Source of the DNA: Cumulibacter manganitolerans
GTDB taxonomy: Bacteria > Actinomycetota > Actinomycetes > Mycobacteriales > Antricoccaceae
Direction of reading: 5' to 3'
NCBI RefSeq assembly: GCF_009602465.1
Contig: NZ_WBKP01000007.1
Coordinates: forward strand, 49,068 to 113,067
Length of the DNA stretch: 64,000 nt
The notes under the pieces were generated by a model. It made no database searches. It was not told the origin of the DNA and worked only from the letters and a program-made list of their open reading frames with translations. Every line of letters starts with the position of its first letter. Within the stretch, counting starts at the first letter, position 1. A program made the translations under genes and the position numbers. This document shows positions 26,243 through 34,172 of this stretch, piece after piece.

Positions 26243-26337
26243 GCCCGCCCCACCCCGCGGTCCACCCCACCCCGCGGGTCCACCCCACCCCGCGGGTCCG
26301 CCCCCATCCAGCGGGTCCGCCCCCATCCAGCGGGTCA
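26243..26337. repeat. Short C-rich tandem repeats
   Basis: Direct repeats just after the acyltransferase: three 18-bp units of the type ACCCCACCCCGCGGGTCC, then two 19-bp units of the type GCCCCCATCCAGCGGGTCC. They are non-coding by codon sense and strongly strand-asymmetric (pyrimidine on the plus strand). Confidence 0.8.
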
Positions 26338-26340
26338 CCA

Positions 26341-26860
26341 CTGTACGGTCGTCGAGCGAGCGGAGCCGATAGGCGAAGCGACGTCGAGACGTCGCGAGCC
26401 GCCCAGGGGTCGCGCGAACCGGATGGTTGCGGCGTCTCGACGTCGGGCTCGTTCCTCGCCCTCGCTCGACGACCGTGGGGAGGGCCGCGTCGTCGACCGT
26501 GGAGAGGTCTCGCGCGACGACCGTGGGGAGGCCCGCGTCGTCGACCGTGGGGAGGTCTCGCGCGACGACCGTGGGAGACGTCGACCGTGTTGTCACGGTG
26601 CTGCACGGTCGTCGAGCGAGCGGAGCCGATAGGCGAAGCGACGTCGAGACGTCGCGAGCCGCCGAGGGGTCGCGGGGACCGGATGGTTGCGGCGTCTCGA
26701 CGTCGGGCTCGTTCCTCGCCCTCGCTCGACGACCGTGGGGAGGTCTGGCTCGACGACCGTGGGGAGGGCCGCGTCGTCGACCGTGGGGAGGTCTCGCGCG
26801 ACGACCGTGGGTAGGTCACGCGTCGACGACTGTGGGCCGTCGACGGTGAGGGACCCGCGT
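26341..26860. repeat. Two tandem ~260-bp palindromic modules with internal 24-bp repeats
   Basis: Copy 1 starts at 26341 and copy 2 at 26601, and the first ~140 bp are nearly identical. Each copy has long imperfect inverted arms: CGGTCGTCGAGCGAG at 26346-26360 pairs exactly with CTCGCTCGACGACCG at 26461-26475, and CGTCGAGACG pairs with CGTCTCGACG inside. After the palindrome come ~24-bp direct repeats of the type GACCGTGGGGAGG followed by GCC or TCT and CGCG; I count about nine in both copies together. The 24-bp period keeps every frame open, which explains the overlapping false ORFs. It resembles a family of extragenic palindromes seen in high-GC actinobacteria. No transposase, spacers or att site is visible. 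Confidence 0.8.
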
Positions 26861-26891
26861 CGCTCGATGACTTGCGGGAAGGGCGAGGGGG

Positions 26892-28196
26892 CTACGTGGT
26901 GGGTCGGGCGGCGGCGCTGAACGACTCGGCGAGGATGCCGAGCCCGGCCTCCACCTCGTCCTCGGACAGCGTCATCGGCGGCGCCATCCGGATGACGTTG
27001 CCGTACAGGCCGCCCTTGCCGACCAACAGGCCCCGACGTCGGGTCTCCTCCATCACCCGCCCGGCCATTCCCGGGTCCGCCGCGAGGCTCTGCGGCTCGC
27101 CGAGCTCCACGGCGAGCATCAGCCCCTTGCCCCGCACGTCGATGAGCTCGGGGACCTCGTCGGCGATGCGGCGCAGGCCGTCCATCAGCATGGCGCCGGT
27201 CTTGTGGGCGTGCGCCTGCAGGTCCTTCTCGAGGACGTAGTCGAGGGTCGCCTTCGCCGCGGCCGTGGACAGCGGGTTCCCGCCGAAGGTGGAGATCGAC
27301 TGCGCGTCGATCGAGTCCATCAGGTCACCGCCGGCGACCACTCCGCCGATGGCGAGACCGTTGCCGAGACCCTTCGCGAAGGTCATCGCGTCGGGGACGA
27401 CGCCGTGCGCCTCGATCCCCCAGAAGTGCTCGCCCGTGCGTCCCCAGCCGGTCTGCACCTCGTCGGAGACCAGCAGGATGCCGTACTCGTCGAGCACCTC
27501 CTTCATCGCCTTGAAGAACCCGTCGGGCGGCGTCGCGAAGCCGCCGACCCCCTGGATCGGCTCCGCGAACATCGCGGCGACGTCGCCGCTGGTCTGCGTG
27601 TCGATGACGTCGCGCAGGTCGGCGACGCAGGCGGCGATGAACTGCTGGTCCGGGAGGTCCTTGAACGGGCTGCGCAGCCGGTACCCGCCGTGCACGTAGC
27701 GCGTGGTGACGGGAGTCAGCGACGACGCGGACCACCCGCGGTTGCCGGTGATCGCCATCGCGCCGAAGGACCGGCCGTGGTAGGAGTTGCGCAGCGCCAG
27801 CAACTGGTTGCTGCGCCGCTTCTGCGTCGTCAGCAGCATCGCCGCCTCGTTGGCCTCGGTGCCGGAGTTCACGAAGAACACCTTCGCGTCCGGGATCGGC
27901 GAGAGCGACGCGATCTGCTCGGCGAGCTCGACCTGCTTGCGGATCAGGTACAGCGTCGAGGTGTGCACGACGCCGCTGTCGAGCTGCGCCCGGATGGCCT
28001 CGTTGACCTCGGGGATCTGGTAGCCGAGCATGTTGGTCAGGATCCCGGCGAAGTAGTCCAGATACCGGTTCCCCTCGGCGTCCGTGACGTAGCGTCCGTC
28101 GCCGGAGACGATCTCGATCGGCTCGTCGTAGTACAGCCCGATCCACGCCGGCAGTACCGCCTTGTGCCTCGCCAGCAGCTCGCTGTGCTCCGCCAT
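26892..28196 (-). CDS. Class III PLP-dependent aminotransferase
   Basis: 434-residue fold-type I aminotransferase of the ornithine/alanine-glyoxylate (AGXT2-like) group. It has the cofactor blocks VNSGTEANEAAMLL, LRNSYHGRSFGAMAIT, the aspartate in LLVSDEVQTGWGRTG and the Schiff-base lysine in MTFAKGLGNGL. It transfers amino groups between an omega- or alpha-amino acid and an oxo acid; the exact substrate is unclear. ATG 28196 (GGGAGGTG about 9 bp upstream) gives the family start MAEHSELLARH. The gene stands alone, divergent from thymidine kinase. Confidence 0.88.
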   Translation of the reverse strand: MAEHSELLARHKAVLPAWIGLYYDEPIEIVSGDGRYVTDAEGNRYLDYFAGILTNMLGYQIPEVNEAIRAQLDSGVVHTSTLYLIRKQVELAEQIASLSPIPDAKVFFVNSGTEANEAAMLLTTQKRRSNQLLALRNSYHGRSFGAMAITGNRGWSASSLTPVTTRYVHGGYRLRSPFKDLPDQQFIAACVADLRDVIDTQTSGDVAAMFAEPIQGVGGFATPPDGFFKAMKEVLDEYGILLVSDEVQTGWGRTGEHFWGIEAHGVVPDAMTFAKGLGNGLAIGGVVAGGDLMDSIDAQSISTFGGNPLSTAAAKATLDYVLEKDLQAHAHKTGAMLMDGLRRIADEVPELIDVRGKGLMLAVELGEPQSLAADPGMAGRVMEETRRRGLLVGKGGLYGNVIRMAPPMTLSEDEVEAGLGILAESFSAAARPTT

Positions 28197-28276
28197 CGAC
28201 CCACACCTCCCGTGCGACATTCCAGACCTGCCCAACCTACAGGGCGTGGCCGCCGAGCCAGTAGTCTTGGCTGATC

Positions 28277-28978
28277 ATGACAGCAGCATCTTCCGCGCTC
28301 TCCAGCGTTCCCGCCGCGGGCGGCCGGCGGTCGGCGTCCAGGACCGCGGAGCTGAAGTACTTCTACGGTCCGATGGACTGCGGCAAGTCGACCCTGGCGC
28401 TGCAGATCAACCACAACCACGCCCGGCAGGGCCGCAAGGGGCTGCTGCTGACGCAGAAGGACCGCTCCGGGGCGCCGGCCATCACCAGCCGCATGGGCCT
28501 GGCCGACGAGGCGATCGAGGTGGCCGACGAGCTCGATCTGCGGCGCGTCGTCCGGGACAGGTGGTCGGCGGGTGAGCGGGTCGACTACCTGATCGTGGAC
28601 GAGGCGCAGTTCCTGTCCTCGGAGCAGGTCGACCAGCTCGCCGAGCTCGTCGACGAGTCGGACGTCGATGTCTACGCCTTCGGCCTCGCGACCGACTTCC
28701 GCAGCCGGATGTTCCCCGGCTCGCAGCGGCTGTTCGAGCTGGCGGACGTCGTGACGCCGCTGCAGGTCGAGGTGCTGTGCTGGTGCGGGCGCGCGGGTCG
28801 CTACAACGGCCGGGTCGTCGACGGCGAGCTCGTCAAGCACGGCGAGCAGGTGCTGGTGGCGGACACCCGGTCGTCGGAGCCCGTCCAGGTGCGCTACCAG
28901 GTGCTTTGCCGTCGGCACTGGCGTCACGGGGACATCGGCGAGGACGCCGGCCGGCAGGATCCGCTGCCGCTGGGCTGA
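28277..28978 (+). CDS. tdk: Thymidine kinase (type II)
   Basis: 233 residues. P-loop GPMDCGKS at 31-38, catalytic Glu109 in VDEAQF, and lasso/zinc residues CWCGRAGR ... CRRHW place it in the bacterial thymidine kinase family that phosphorylates thymidine for DNA salvage. The zinc site keeps four Cys/His candidates. The ~20-residue N-terminal tail before KYFYGPMDCGKS is longer than usual and alanine/serine-rich. TAGTCT at 28262-28267 lies 9 bp before ATG, so the mRNA has at most a very short leader. Confidence 0.9.
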   Translation: MTAASSALSSVPAAGGRRSASRTAELKYFYGPMDCGKSTLALQINHNHARQGRKGLLLTQKDRSGAPAITSRMGLADEAIEVADELDLRRVVRDRWSAGERVDYLIVDEAQFLSSEQVDQLAELVDESDVDVYAFGLATDFRSRMFPGSQRLFELADVVTPLQVEVLCWCGRAGRYNGRVVDGELVKHGEQVLVADTRSSEPVQVRYQVLCRRHWRHGDIGEDAGRQDPLPLG

Positions 28979-29019
28979 CCAGACGAGTGCGTCACATCGC
29001 CGCGAGACCCTCGCGTGCG

Positions 29020-29046
29020 GGGAACATTCGCGGGATGCTGTGCGTT
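29020..29046 (+). promoter_or_regulatory. SigR/SigH-type ECF promoter of rbpA
   Basis: GGGAAC at 29020-29025, exactly 18 bp, then GTT at 29044-29046, matching the GGGAAT-N18-GTT pattern of actinobacterial disulfide-stress sigma factors (SigR in Streptomyces, SigH in mycobacteria). rbpA is a known SigR target in Streptomyces. An imperfect inverted repeat (GGATGCTGTGC/GCACGGCATCC, 29033-29058) overlaps the -10. Confidence 0.65.
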
Positions 29047-29083
29047 AGCACGGCATCCAAGAATGATCTCGGAAGGAGCCACT

Positions 29084-29437
29084 ATGGCAGAGCGCACCCT
29101 TCGCGGAAGTCGGCTGGGCAGCATCAGCTACGAGACCGACCGCAACTTCGAGCCGGTCGCCCGTGTGATGGCTCGCTACGAGTGCCCCCAGGGTCACGTC
29201 ACCTCCGTGCCGTTCGCAGATGACGCAGAGACGCCCCTCGTCTGGGAGTGCCGCTACGACGGGTCCGAGGCCCGGCTGATCGGCGGCCAGGAGCCCGAGG
29301 CCAAGAAGGTCAAGCCCCCGCGCACCCACTGGGACATGCTGCTCGAGCGGCGCACCGTCGCCGACCTCGAGGAGGTCCTGGCCGAGCGCCTCGACGTGCT
29401 CAGCGAGCGCCGCGGCGAGAAGAAGAGCCGAGGCTAG
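29084..29437 (+). CDS. rbpA: RNA polymerase-binding protein RbpA
   Basis: 117-residue actinobacterial transcription factor that binds the group 1 sigma factor and RNA polymerase beta subunit and helps open promoters. The start MAERTLRGSRLGSISYETDRN, the central zinc-knuckle-like region with two cysteines (YECPQGH, WECRYDG) and the C-terminal sigma-interacting helix THWDMLLERRTVADLEEVLAERL are all typical. GGAAGGAG precedes ATG 29084. Its stop shares the palindrome CTAG (29434-29437) with the stop of the convergent lnt gene. Confidence 0.95.
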   Translation: MAERTLRGSRLGSISYETDRNFEPVARVMARYECPQGHVTSVPFADDAETPLVWECRYDGSEARLIGGQEPEAKKVKPPRTHWDMLLERRTVADLEEVLAERLDVLSERRGEKKSRG

Positions 29438-31020
29438 TCGAGCGCACCGCTCGTCGAACCACCCGACGCCCCCGTCGCCACCTTGGCGCGGGGGTGTTGC
29501 TTGCGCCGGTATCCCACGACCGACCACCCGACGGCGAGGACGCCGCCCACCGAGATGACCAGCTCGGGCCACCAGCGCAGCTCGCTCGCGAGCGTGCTCG
29601 CGGTGCGCAGCGGAACCGACGCGACGAGGATCCCCGGCTCGAAGATGCCGGTGCGCTGCACAATCGCACCGTCCGGGGTGATGATGGCGCTGATCCCGCT
29701 GGTGGACGCCGACAGCACCGACCGGCCGTGCTCGACCGCGCGGATCCGCGCCATCGCCAGCTGCTGCGGGGCCTCGTTGGTGTAGCCGAACGTGGCGTTG
29801 TTCGTCTGCACGGTGATGATCGTCGCTCCCCCGTCGACCACGTCGGCGACCAACCCGTCGTACGCGACCTCGAAGCAGATGACGTCCCCCAGCACGAGCT
29901 TCTCGTGGCCCGGGACGTCGATGGTGCCCACCCGGTCGCCGGCGACGAAGTCCGTTCGCAACAGGTCCACCAGGCTGGTGAACGTGCGGAAGAACGCGCG
30001 CGCCGGCATGTACTCGGCGAACGGCACCGGGTGCCGCTTGACATAGGTCTGGTCCGGCCCGGTCTGCGGCAGCCACAGGATGCCCATGTTGCGGACGTTC
30101 TCGCCCGGGCCGTCGACCACCGCGCCGACCAGGATGGGCGCGTTGATCGCGTCCGCGGCCTGCTGGATCTCGCTCGCGGCGTCCGCGTTGCGGTACGGAT
30201 CGATGTCGCTGGAGTTCTCCGGCCACAGCACGATGTCCGGCGCCGGCTTGTCCCCGCGGCCCACCGCGGCGGCCAGCTCGAGCGTCTGCTTGACGTGGTT
30301 GTCCAGCACCGCTCGGCGCTGGGCGTTGAAGTCCAGGCCGGCGCGGGGCACGTTGCCCTGGATGACCGCCACGACCGCCTCCGGCGCCCCCTCCCCCTCG
30401 CCGGAGGGAACGCCCAGCCAGCCGGCCAGACCGATCACCGGCACCGCCGCGGCGTACCCGAGCCGGCGCAGCCACTCGCGGTCGGCGGCCTCGCCGGCTC
30501 GCCACCGGAACCAGGCGGCCGCGATCAGGAAGCCGGTGAGCGCGACCGCGAACGACATCAGCGGGACGCCCCCGTACGCCGCGAACGGCGTGTACGGTCC
30601 GGCGTCCTGGCTGAAGCCCAGCCGGGTCCATGGGAAGCCGCCGAACGGCCAGCGCGCCTGGAAGGCCTCGATCGCGACCCAGGCCGCGGCCGCCCACACC
30701 GGCCAGCCGCGCAGCCGGCGGACCGCGACGATCGCCGGGCCCAGCAGCAGGTAGTACGACGCCTGCCACACCGCCAGGGCCACCCACGGCAACCAGCCGA
30801 GGAACTCCCCGGCCCATTTCACGTGCAGCAGCATGAAGACCAGCTGGCCGACGAACGTCACCAGCGCCGCCGACCGGGCGCGACGGTGCTCGACCGATAT
30901 CGCGTAGAGCGCGACCGCCGCCACGGCGAGGGCGCGCTCCAGGCCCGCGGGCGGGAACGCCAGCGCCAGCAGGACGCCGGCGCCGGCCGCCAGCAGCAGC
31001 GCCATCCACAGTCGTCGCAT
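29434..31020 (-). CDS. lnt: Apolipoprotein N-acyltransferase
   Basis: 528-residue membrane enzyme that adds the third acyl chain to lipoprotein N-terminal cysteines. About six to seven membrane segments in residues 1-200 precede a nitrilase-like domain with the catalytic triad Glu268 (LWPENSS), Lys328 (YVKRHPVPFAEY) and Cys382 (DVICFEVAYD), and a final C-terminal helix. The mycobacterial orthologue is fused to a dolichol-phosphate mannose synthase; here that part is absent. It starts 3 bp before the end of pepQ, so the two are probably one operon. The lipoproteins encoded at 9.3 and 17 kb are likely substrates. Confidence 0.93.
   Translation of the reverse strand: MRRLWMALLLAAGAGVLLALAFPPAGLERALAVAAVALYAISVEHRRARSAALVTFVGQLVFMLLHVKWAGEFLGWLPWVALAVWQASYYLLLGPAIVAVRRLRGWPVWAAAAWVAIEAFQARWPFGGFPWTRLGFSQDAGPYTPFAAYGGVPLMSFAVALTGFLIAAAWFRWRAGEAADREWLRRLGYAAAVPVIGLAGWLGVPSGEGEGAPEAVVAVIQGNVPRAGLDFNAQRRAVLDNHVKQTLELAAAVGRGDKPAPDIVLWPENSSDIDPYRNADAASEIQQAADAINAPILVGAVVDGPGENVRNMGILWLPQTGPDQTYVKRHPVPFAEYMPARAFFRTFTSLVDLLRTDFVAGDRVGTIDVPGHEKLVLGDVICFEVAYDGLVADVVDGGATIITVQTNNATFGYTNEAPQQLAMARIRAVEHGRSVLSASTSGISAIITPDGAIVQRTGIFEPGILVASVPLRTASTLASELRWWPELVISVGGVLAVGWSVVGYRRKQHPRAKVATGASGGSTSGALD
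29469..29494 (+). terminator. Hairpin downstream of rbpA, inside the lnt 3' end
   Basis: CCCCCG and CGCCA (29469-29480, one bulged T) pair with TGGCG and CGGGGG (29484-29494), loop CCT, followed by TGTTGCTTG. It lies 32 bp past the rbpA stop within the last lnt codons and can act as the rbpA terminator. Confidence 0.5.
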
Positions 31021-31022
31021 CG

Positions 31023-32126
31023 CTACCCGACCACTCGCAGCTCGCGGGTCGTCGCGTTGAGCACGTCGATCCCGGTGCCGGTCGCCACGACGATGTCCTC
31101 GATGCGGGCCCCGAACCGTCCGTCGAGGTAGATGCCGGGCTCGATGCTGAACGCGGAGCCGGCGGCCAGCGGGGCGTGGTTGCCGCCCACGATGTAAGGC
31201 TCCTCGTGCGTCTCCAGGCCGATTCCGTGCCCGGTCCGGTGGATGAAGGCGGCCCCGTACCCACCGGCTGTGATCACGTCGCGGGCCGCCGCGTCGACGC
31301 GCTCGGCGCTGACCCCGGCGCGCACGGTGTCCCGCGCCGCCTGCTGCGCCGCGCGCAGGACGTCGTACATCGCGGTCATCTCCTTGCTCGGGTCGCCGCC
31401 GACGACGTACGTGCGGGTGGAGTCGGAGCAGTAGCCGTCGGGCATGGTGCCGCCGATGTCGACGACCACCATGTCACCGGCCTCGACCGCCCGGTCCCCC
31501 GGCTCGTGGTGCGGGTTCGCGCCGTGCGGTCCGGAGGCGACGATCACGAAGTCGACCTGCGCGTGCCCTGCGTCGCGGATCGCGGCGTGCAGGTCGGCGG
31601 CGACCGCGGTCTCGGTGCGCCCCGGGCGCAGCCAGCGCTCGATGCCGGCGTGCACCGAGTCGATCGCCCGGGCGGCCGCGCGCAGCGACGCGACTTCCTC
31701 GGCGGACTTGACCGCGCGGAGGGCGCTCATCAGCGCACCGCCGCCGGTCACGCGCAGCCCGGCCCGCTGCAGCCCGAAGACGTGCTGCGCCCACATGCGC
31801 TCGCTCACGGCGACCCTGCCCCCGGGGACGAGCCCGGCGATCAGCGGATACGGATCCTCGGTCTCGGCCCACGCCAGCACATCGAGGCCGAGGTCCGCGA
31901 CCGGCGACGCGAGGGCGAGCGAGCGTTCCAGCACGGGCGTGAGGAGCACCGGGTCGCCGTCCGCCGGCACGATGAGCGCGGTCAGCCGTTCATTGAGGTG
32001 CACGTCGTGCCCGCACAGGTAGCGCAGCTCCGCGCCGGGTCCGGCGACGAACGCCGCGAACCCGCCGGCGGCCGTCTGCTCGCGGCAACGCGCGAGGCGT
32101 GCCTGCAGCTCCCCGGTCGTGGTCAT
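31023..32126 (-). CDS. pepQ: M24 metallopeptidase, Xaa-Pro dipeptidase-like
   Basis: 367 residues: an N-terminal creatinase-like domain (1-130) and a pita-bread peptidase domain. The two-metal ligands are visible in order: VVVDIGG (Asp), CSDSTRT (Asp), HRTGHGIGLETHEEP (His), FSIEPGIYL (Glu) and ARIEDIV (Glu). It would cleave dipeptides with C-terminal proline in the cytoplasm, making use of imported peptides. Orthologous to mycobacterial PepE in position (next to the 5'-3' exonuclease). I chose ATG 32126 over 32153 because family members begin near MTTTGELQARL. Confidence 0.88.
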   Translation of the reverse strand: MTTTGELQARLARCREQTAAGGFAAFVAGPGAELRYLCGHDVHLNERLTALIVPADGDPVLLTPVLERSLALASPVADLGLDVLAWAETEDPYPLIAGLVPGGRVAVSERMWAQHVFGLQRAGLRVTGGGALMSALRAVKSAEEVASLRAAARAIDSVHAGIERWLRPGRTETAVAADLHAAIRDAGHAQVDFVIVASGPHGANPHHEPGDRAVEAGDMVVVDIGGTMPDGYCSDSTRTYVVGGDPSKEMTAMYDVLRAAQQAARDTVRAGVSAERVDAAARDVITAGGYGAAFIHRTGHGIGLETHEEPYIVGGNHAPLAAGSAFSIEPGIYLDGRFGARIEDIVVATGTGIDVLNATTRELRVVG

Positions 32127-32170
32127 GCGATCCAGAATCCCACACCGCCCCATGTGACAGGCTAGGCGGC

Positions 32171-33088
32171 ATGACCACGATGCTGCTGGACTCCGCGAGC
32201 CTGTACTACCGCGCCTTCTACGGCGTCCCGGCGACGCTCGCGGCCCCCGACGGCACCCCGAACAACGCGTTGCGCGGCTTCCTGGACATGATCGCGCGGC
32301 TGCTCGACAGCTACCGCCCGACGGGCCTGGTCGCCTGCCTCGACAACGACTGGCGCCCGCAGTTCCGCACCGACGCGATCCCGGGCTACAAGGCCCACCG
32401 CGTCGGCGACGAGCTGACCGGTGCCGAGGACACCCCGGACGACCTGGCGCCGCAGGTACCGGCGATCCTGGAGACCCTCGCGGCGCTCGGCATCTGCGCG
32501 GTCGGCGTCGACGGTACCGAGGCCGACGACGTCATCGGGACCATCGCGGCGACCGGAGGCCCGTACGACGTCGTCACCGGCGACCGCGACCTGTTCCAGG
32601 TCATCGACGACGCCCGCGGCGTACGCGTGCTCTACACCGCGCGGGGCATCTCCAACATCGAGGTCGTCGACGACACGGCGCTGCTGGCGAAGTACGGCGT
32701 ACGGGCCGCCCAGTACGCCGACTTCGCCACGCTGCGCGGCGACACCTCGGACGGGTTGCCCGGCGTGCGGGGGATCGGCGAGAAGAGCGCTGCGGCGTTG
32801 CTGGCCCACTACGGCGACATCGAGGCGTTGCGCCGGGCCGCCGTGTCGGGCGAGCCCGGCCCGATGAAGCCCGCGCAGCGCGGCAACCTGGTGGCGGCCG
32901 CCGACTACCTGGACGCCGCGCGCGCCGTCGTCGCGGTGCGGCGCGACCTCGACGTGCGGTTCGACCCCACGATCCCGGCGCGGCCGGCGGACGACGAGGT
33001 CCTCGCCGAGCTGGCGGCCCGATGGGCCATCGGGTCGTCCATCAAGCGGGTCACCGACGCGCTGGCCGCGACGACCGACCGCCGGTGA
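32171..33088 (+). CDS. 5'-3' exonuclease (FEN-like, DNA polymerase I N-domain family)
   Basis: 305-residue stand-alone flap-endonuclease-type nuclease. The acidic metal-site blocks are MLLDSASLYYRAF, ACLDNDWRPQFR, DGTEADDVIGT and VTGDRDLFQ. The helix-3-turn-helix LRGDTSDGLPGVRGIGEKSAAALLA completes the family. It removes RNA primers or flaps in replication and repair and complements or duplicates the PolA domain. Equivalent to mycobacterial Rv2090, with the same divergent neighbour pepQ. Confidence 0.9.
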   Translation: MTTMLLDSASLYYRAFYGVPATLAAPDGTPNNALRGFLDMIARLLDSYRPTGLVACLDNDWRPQFRTDAIPGYKAHRVGDELTGAEDTPDDLAPQVPAILETLAALGICAVGVDGTEADDVIGTIAATGGPYDVVTGDRDLFQVIDDARGVRVLYTARGISNIEVVDDTALLAKYGVRAAQYADFATLRGDTSDGLPGVRGIGEKSAAALLAHYGDIEALRRAAVSGEPGPMKPAQRGNLVAAADYLDAARAVVAVRRDLDVRFDPTIPARPADDEVLAELAARWAIGSSIKRVTDALAATTDRR

Positions 33089-33103
33089 CCAGCGGGCGGC
33101 GGG

Positions 33104-33991
33104 TCAGTCCTGGCGCGCCCAGGTGTAGGCGCCGTCGTTGTCGGTGATCTGGATCTTGATCGAGGTGCTCTCGCCGTCGGCCTTCGCCGAGCAGGTGTAG
33201 GACTTGCCCTTCTCGACGACGAGGTCGTCGTTGCAGGTGAGGTCGGTCAGCTGCTGGTCGTACTCGGACTTGAACTGGCTGCCGACATCACTGGCGACGG
33301 CGTCCTGGTCGAGCACCTTCTTGGCGAGCGGACCGAGGGCGAGCCAGGTGCCCAGACCGACGAGCAGGATCACCACGCCGGCCACGATGCCGGCGATGAG
33401 GCCCTTGTTGCTCTTCTTCGCCGGCGGGACGCTCCCCCACGGCTGGCCGCCCTGCGGGCCGTACGCCGGAGCGACGCCGTACGACTGATTCGGGTCGTAG
33501 CCCTGCTGGCCGTAGGGGTCCTGGCCGTACGCGGGCTGCTGCCCGTACGCCGGCTGCTGGCCGTAGCCCTGCTCGTAGCCGCCCTGGGGCTGGCCGTACT
33601 GGTCGTGCCCGTACTGCTGCTGGTTCGGGTCGTAGCCGGGCTGCTGCCCGTAGACCGAGGTGTGCTGGCTGTCGGCCGCCGGGTAGCCGCCGGTCTGCGG
33701 GGCCGGCTGACCGCCGGTGGACGGGTACTGCTGGCCGTAGCCCTGCTCGTAGCCGCCCTGCGGCTGGCCGTACTGGTCGTGCCCGTACTGCTGCGCGCCG
33801 TACTGCGAGGACCCGTACTGCTGCGAGGACGTCGGATCGCTGTAGGACTGCTCGCCCTGGCCGTAGCCGGCGGGCTGCCCCCACTGCTGGCCGGGCTGGC
33901 CGTAGGAGTCCTGCGATGGCACGCCGCCGGTCTGCGGGTTCTGGGACGGGTCGTTGCTCCGGGTGCCGTCGCCATTCGGCGGGTAGGTCAT
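33104..33991 (-). CDS. DUF4333 membrane protein with Gln/Gly/Tyr-rich N-terminal region
   Basis: 295 residues. Residues 1-190 are a low-complexity Q/G/Y/P-rich cytoplasmic region in which the block QQYGHDQYGQPQGGYEQGYG occurs twice, plus repeated YGQQPAYG. One membrane helix follows (about 200-222, GLIAGIVAGVVILLVGLGTWLAL). The C-terminal ~70 residues outside form a DUF4333 domain with two cysteines (LTCNDDL, SYTCSAKA) likely in a disulfide. Function unknown; the same gene sits beside helY in M. tuberculosis (Rv2091c). AGAGG precedes ATG 33991. Confidence 0.88.
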   Translation of the reverse strand: MTYPPNGDGTRSNDPSQNPQTGGVPSQDSYGQPGQQWGQPAGYGQGEQSYSDPTSSQQYGSSQYGAQQYGHDQYGQPQGGYEQGYGQQYPSTGGQPAPQTGGYPAADSQHTSVYGQQPGYDPNQQQYGHDQYGQPQGGYEQGYGQQPAYGQQPAYGQDPYGQQGYDPNQSYGVAPAYGPQGGQPWGSVPPAKKSNKGLIAGIVAGVVILLVGLGTWLALGPLAKKVLDQDAVASDVGSQFKSEYDQQLTDLTCNDDLVVEKGKSYTCSAKADGESTSIKIQITDNDGAYTWARQD

Positions 33992-34104
33992 CGTCTGCCT
34001 CTTGTTCGTCTCGGTGCTGTCGGCGGCGGGGGTGCCGACGCGATGGGCTCAACATTACCGGTAGCCAGGTGCGCATCTGCGCTGGACGCAGCCGGAAAAT
34101 AGGT

Positions 34105-34139
34105 GGTGGTGCGGCATAGCCCCCTAAGACCGCACCACC
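34105..34139 (-). terminator. Terminator hairpin after helY
   Basis: Perfect 10-bp arms GGTGGTGCGG (34105-34114) and CCGCACCACC (34130-34139), 15-nt loop. On the minus strand it lies 33 bp past the helY stop and is followed by ACCTATTTT, so it can end the helY transcript before the DUF4333 gene. The rest of 33992-34172 holds only the likely DUF4333 promoter. Confidence 0.6.
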
Positions 34140-34172
34140 GCCGGCTAGGACGGCGCAGCGCCCCGGCCGGTT

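Noticed and set aside
26427..26849. Overlapping open frames on both strands inside the repeat island
   Set aside because: The 24-bp repeat period keeps all frames open, and the peptides are simple repeats with no ribosome-binding sites.
26461..26860. CRISPR array
   Set aside because: Repeat units are contiguous, with no unique spacers between them, and no cas genes are near.
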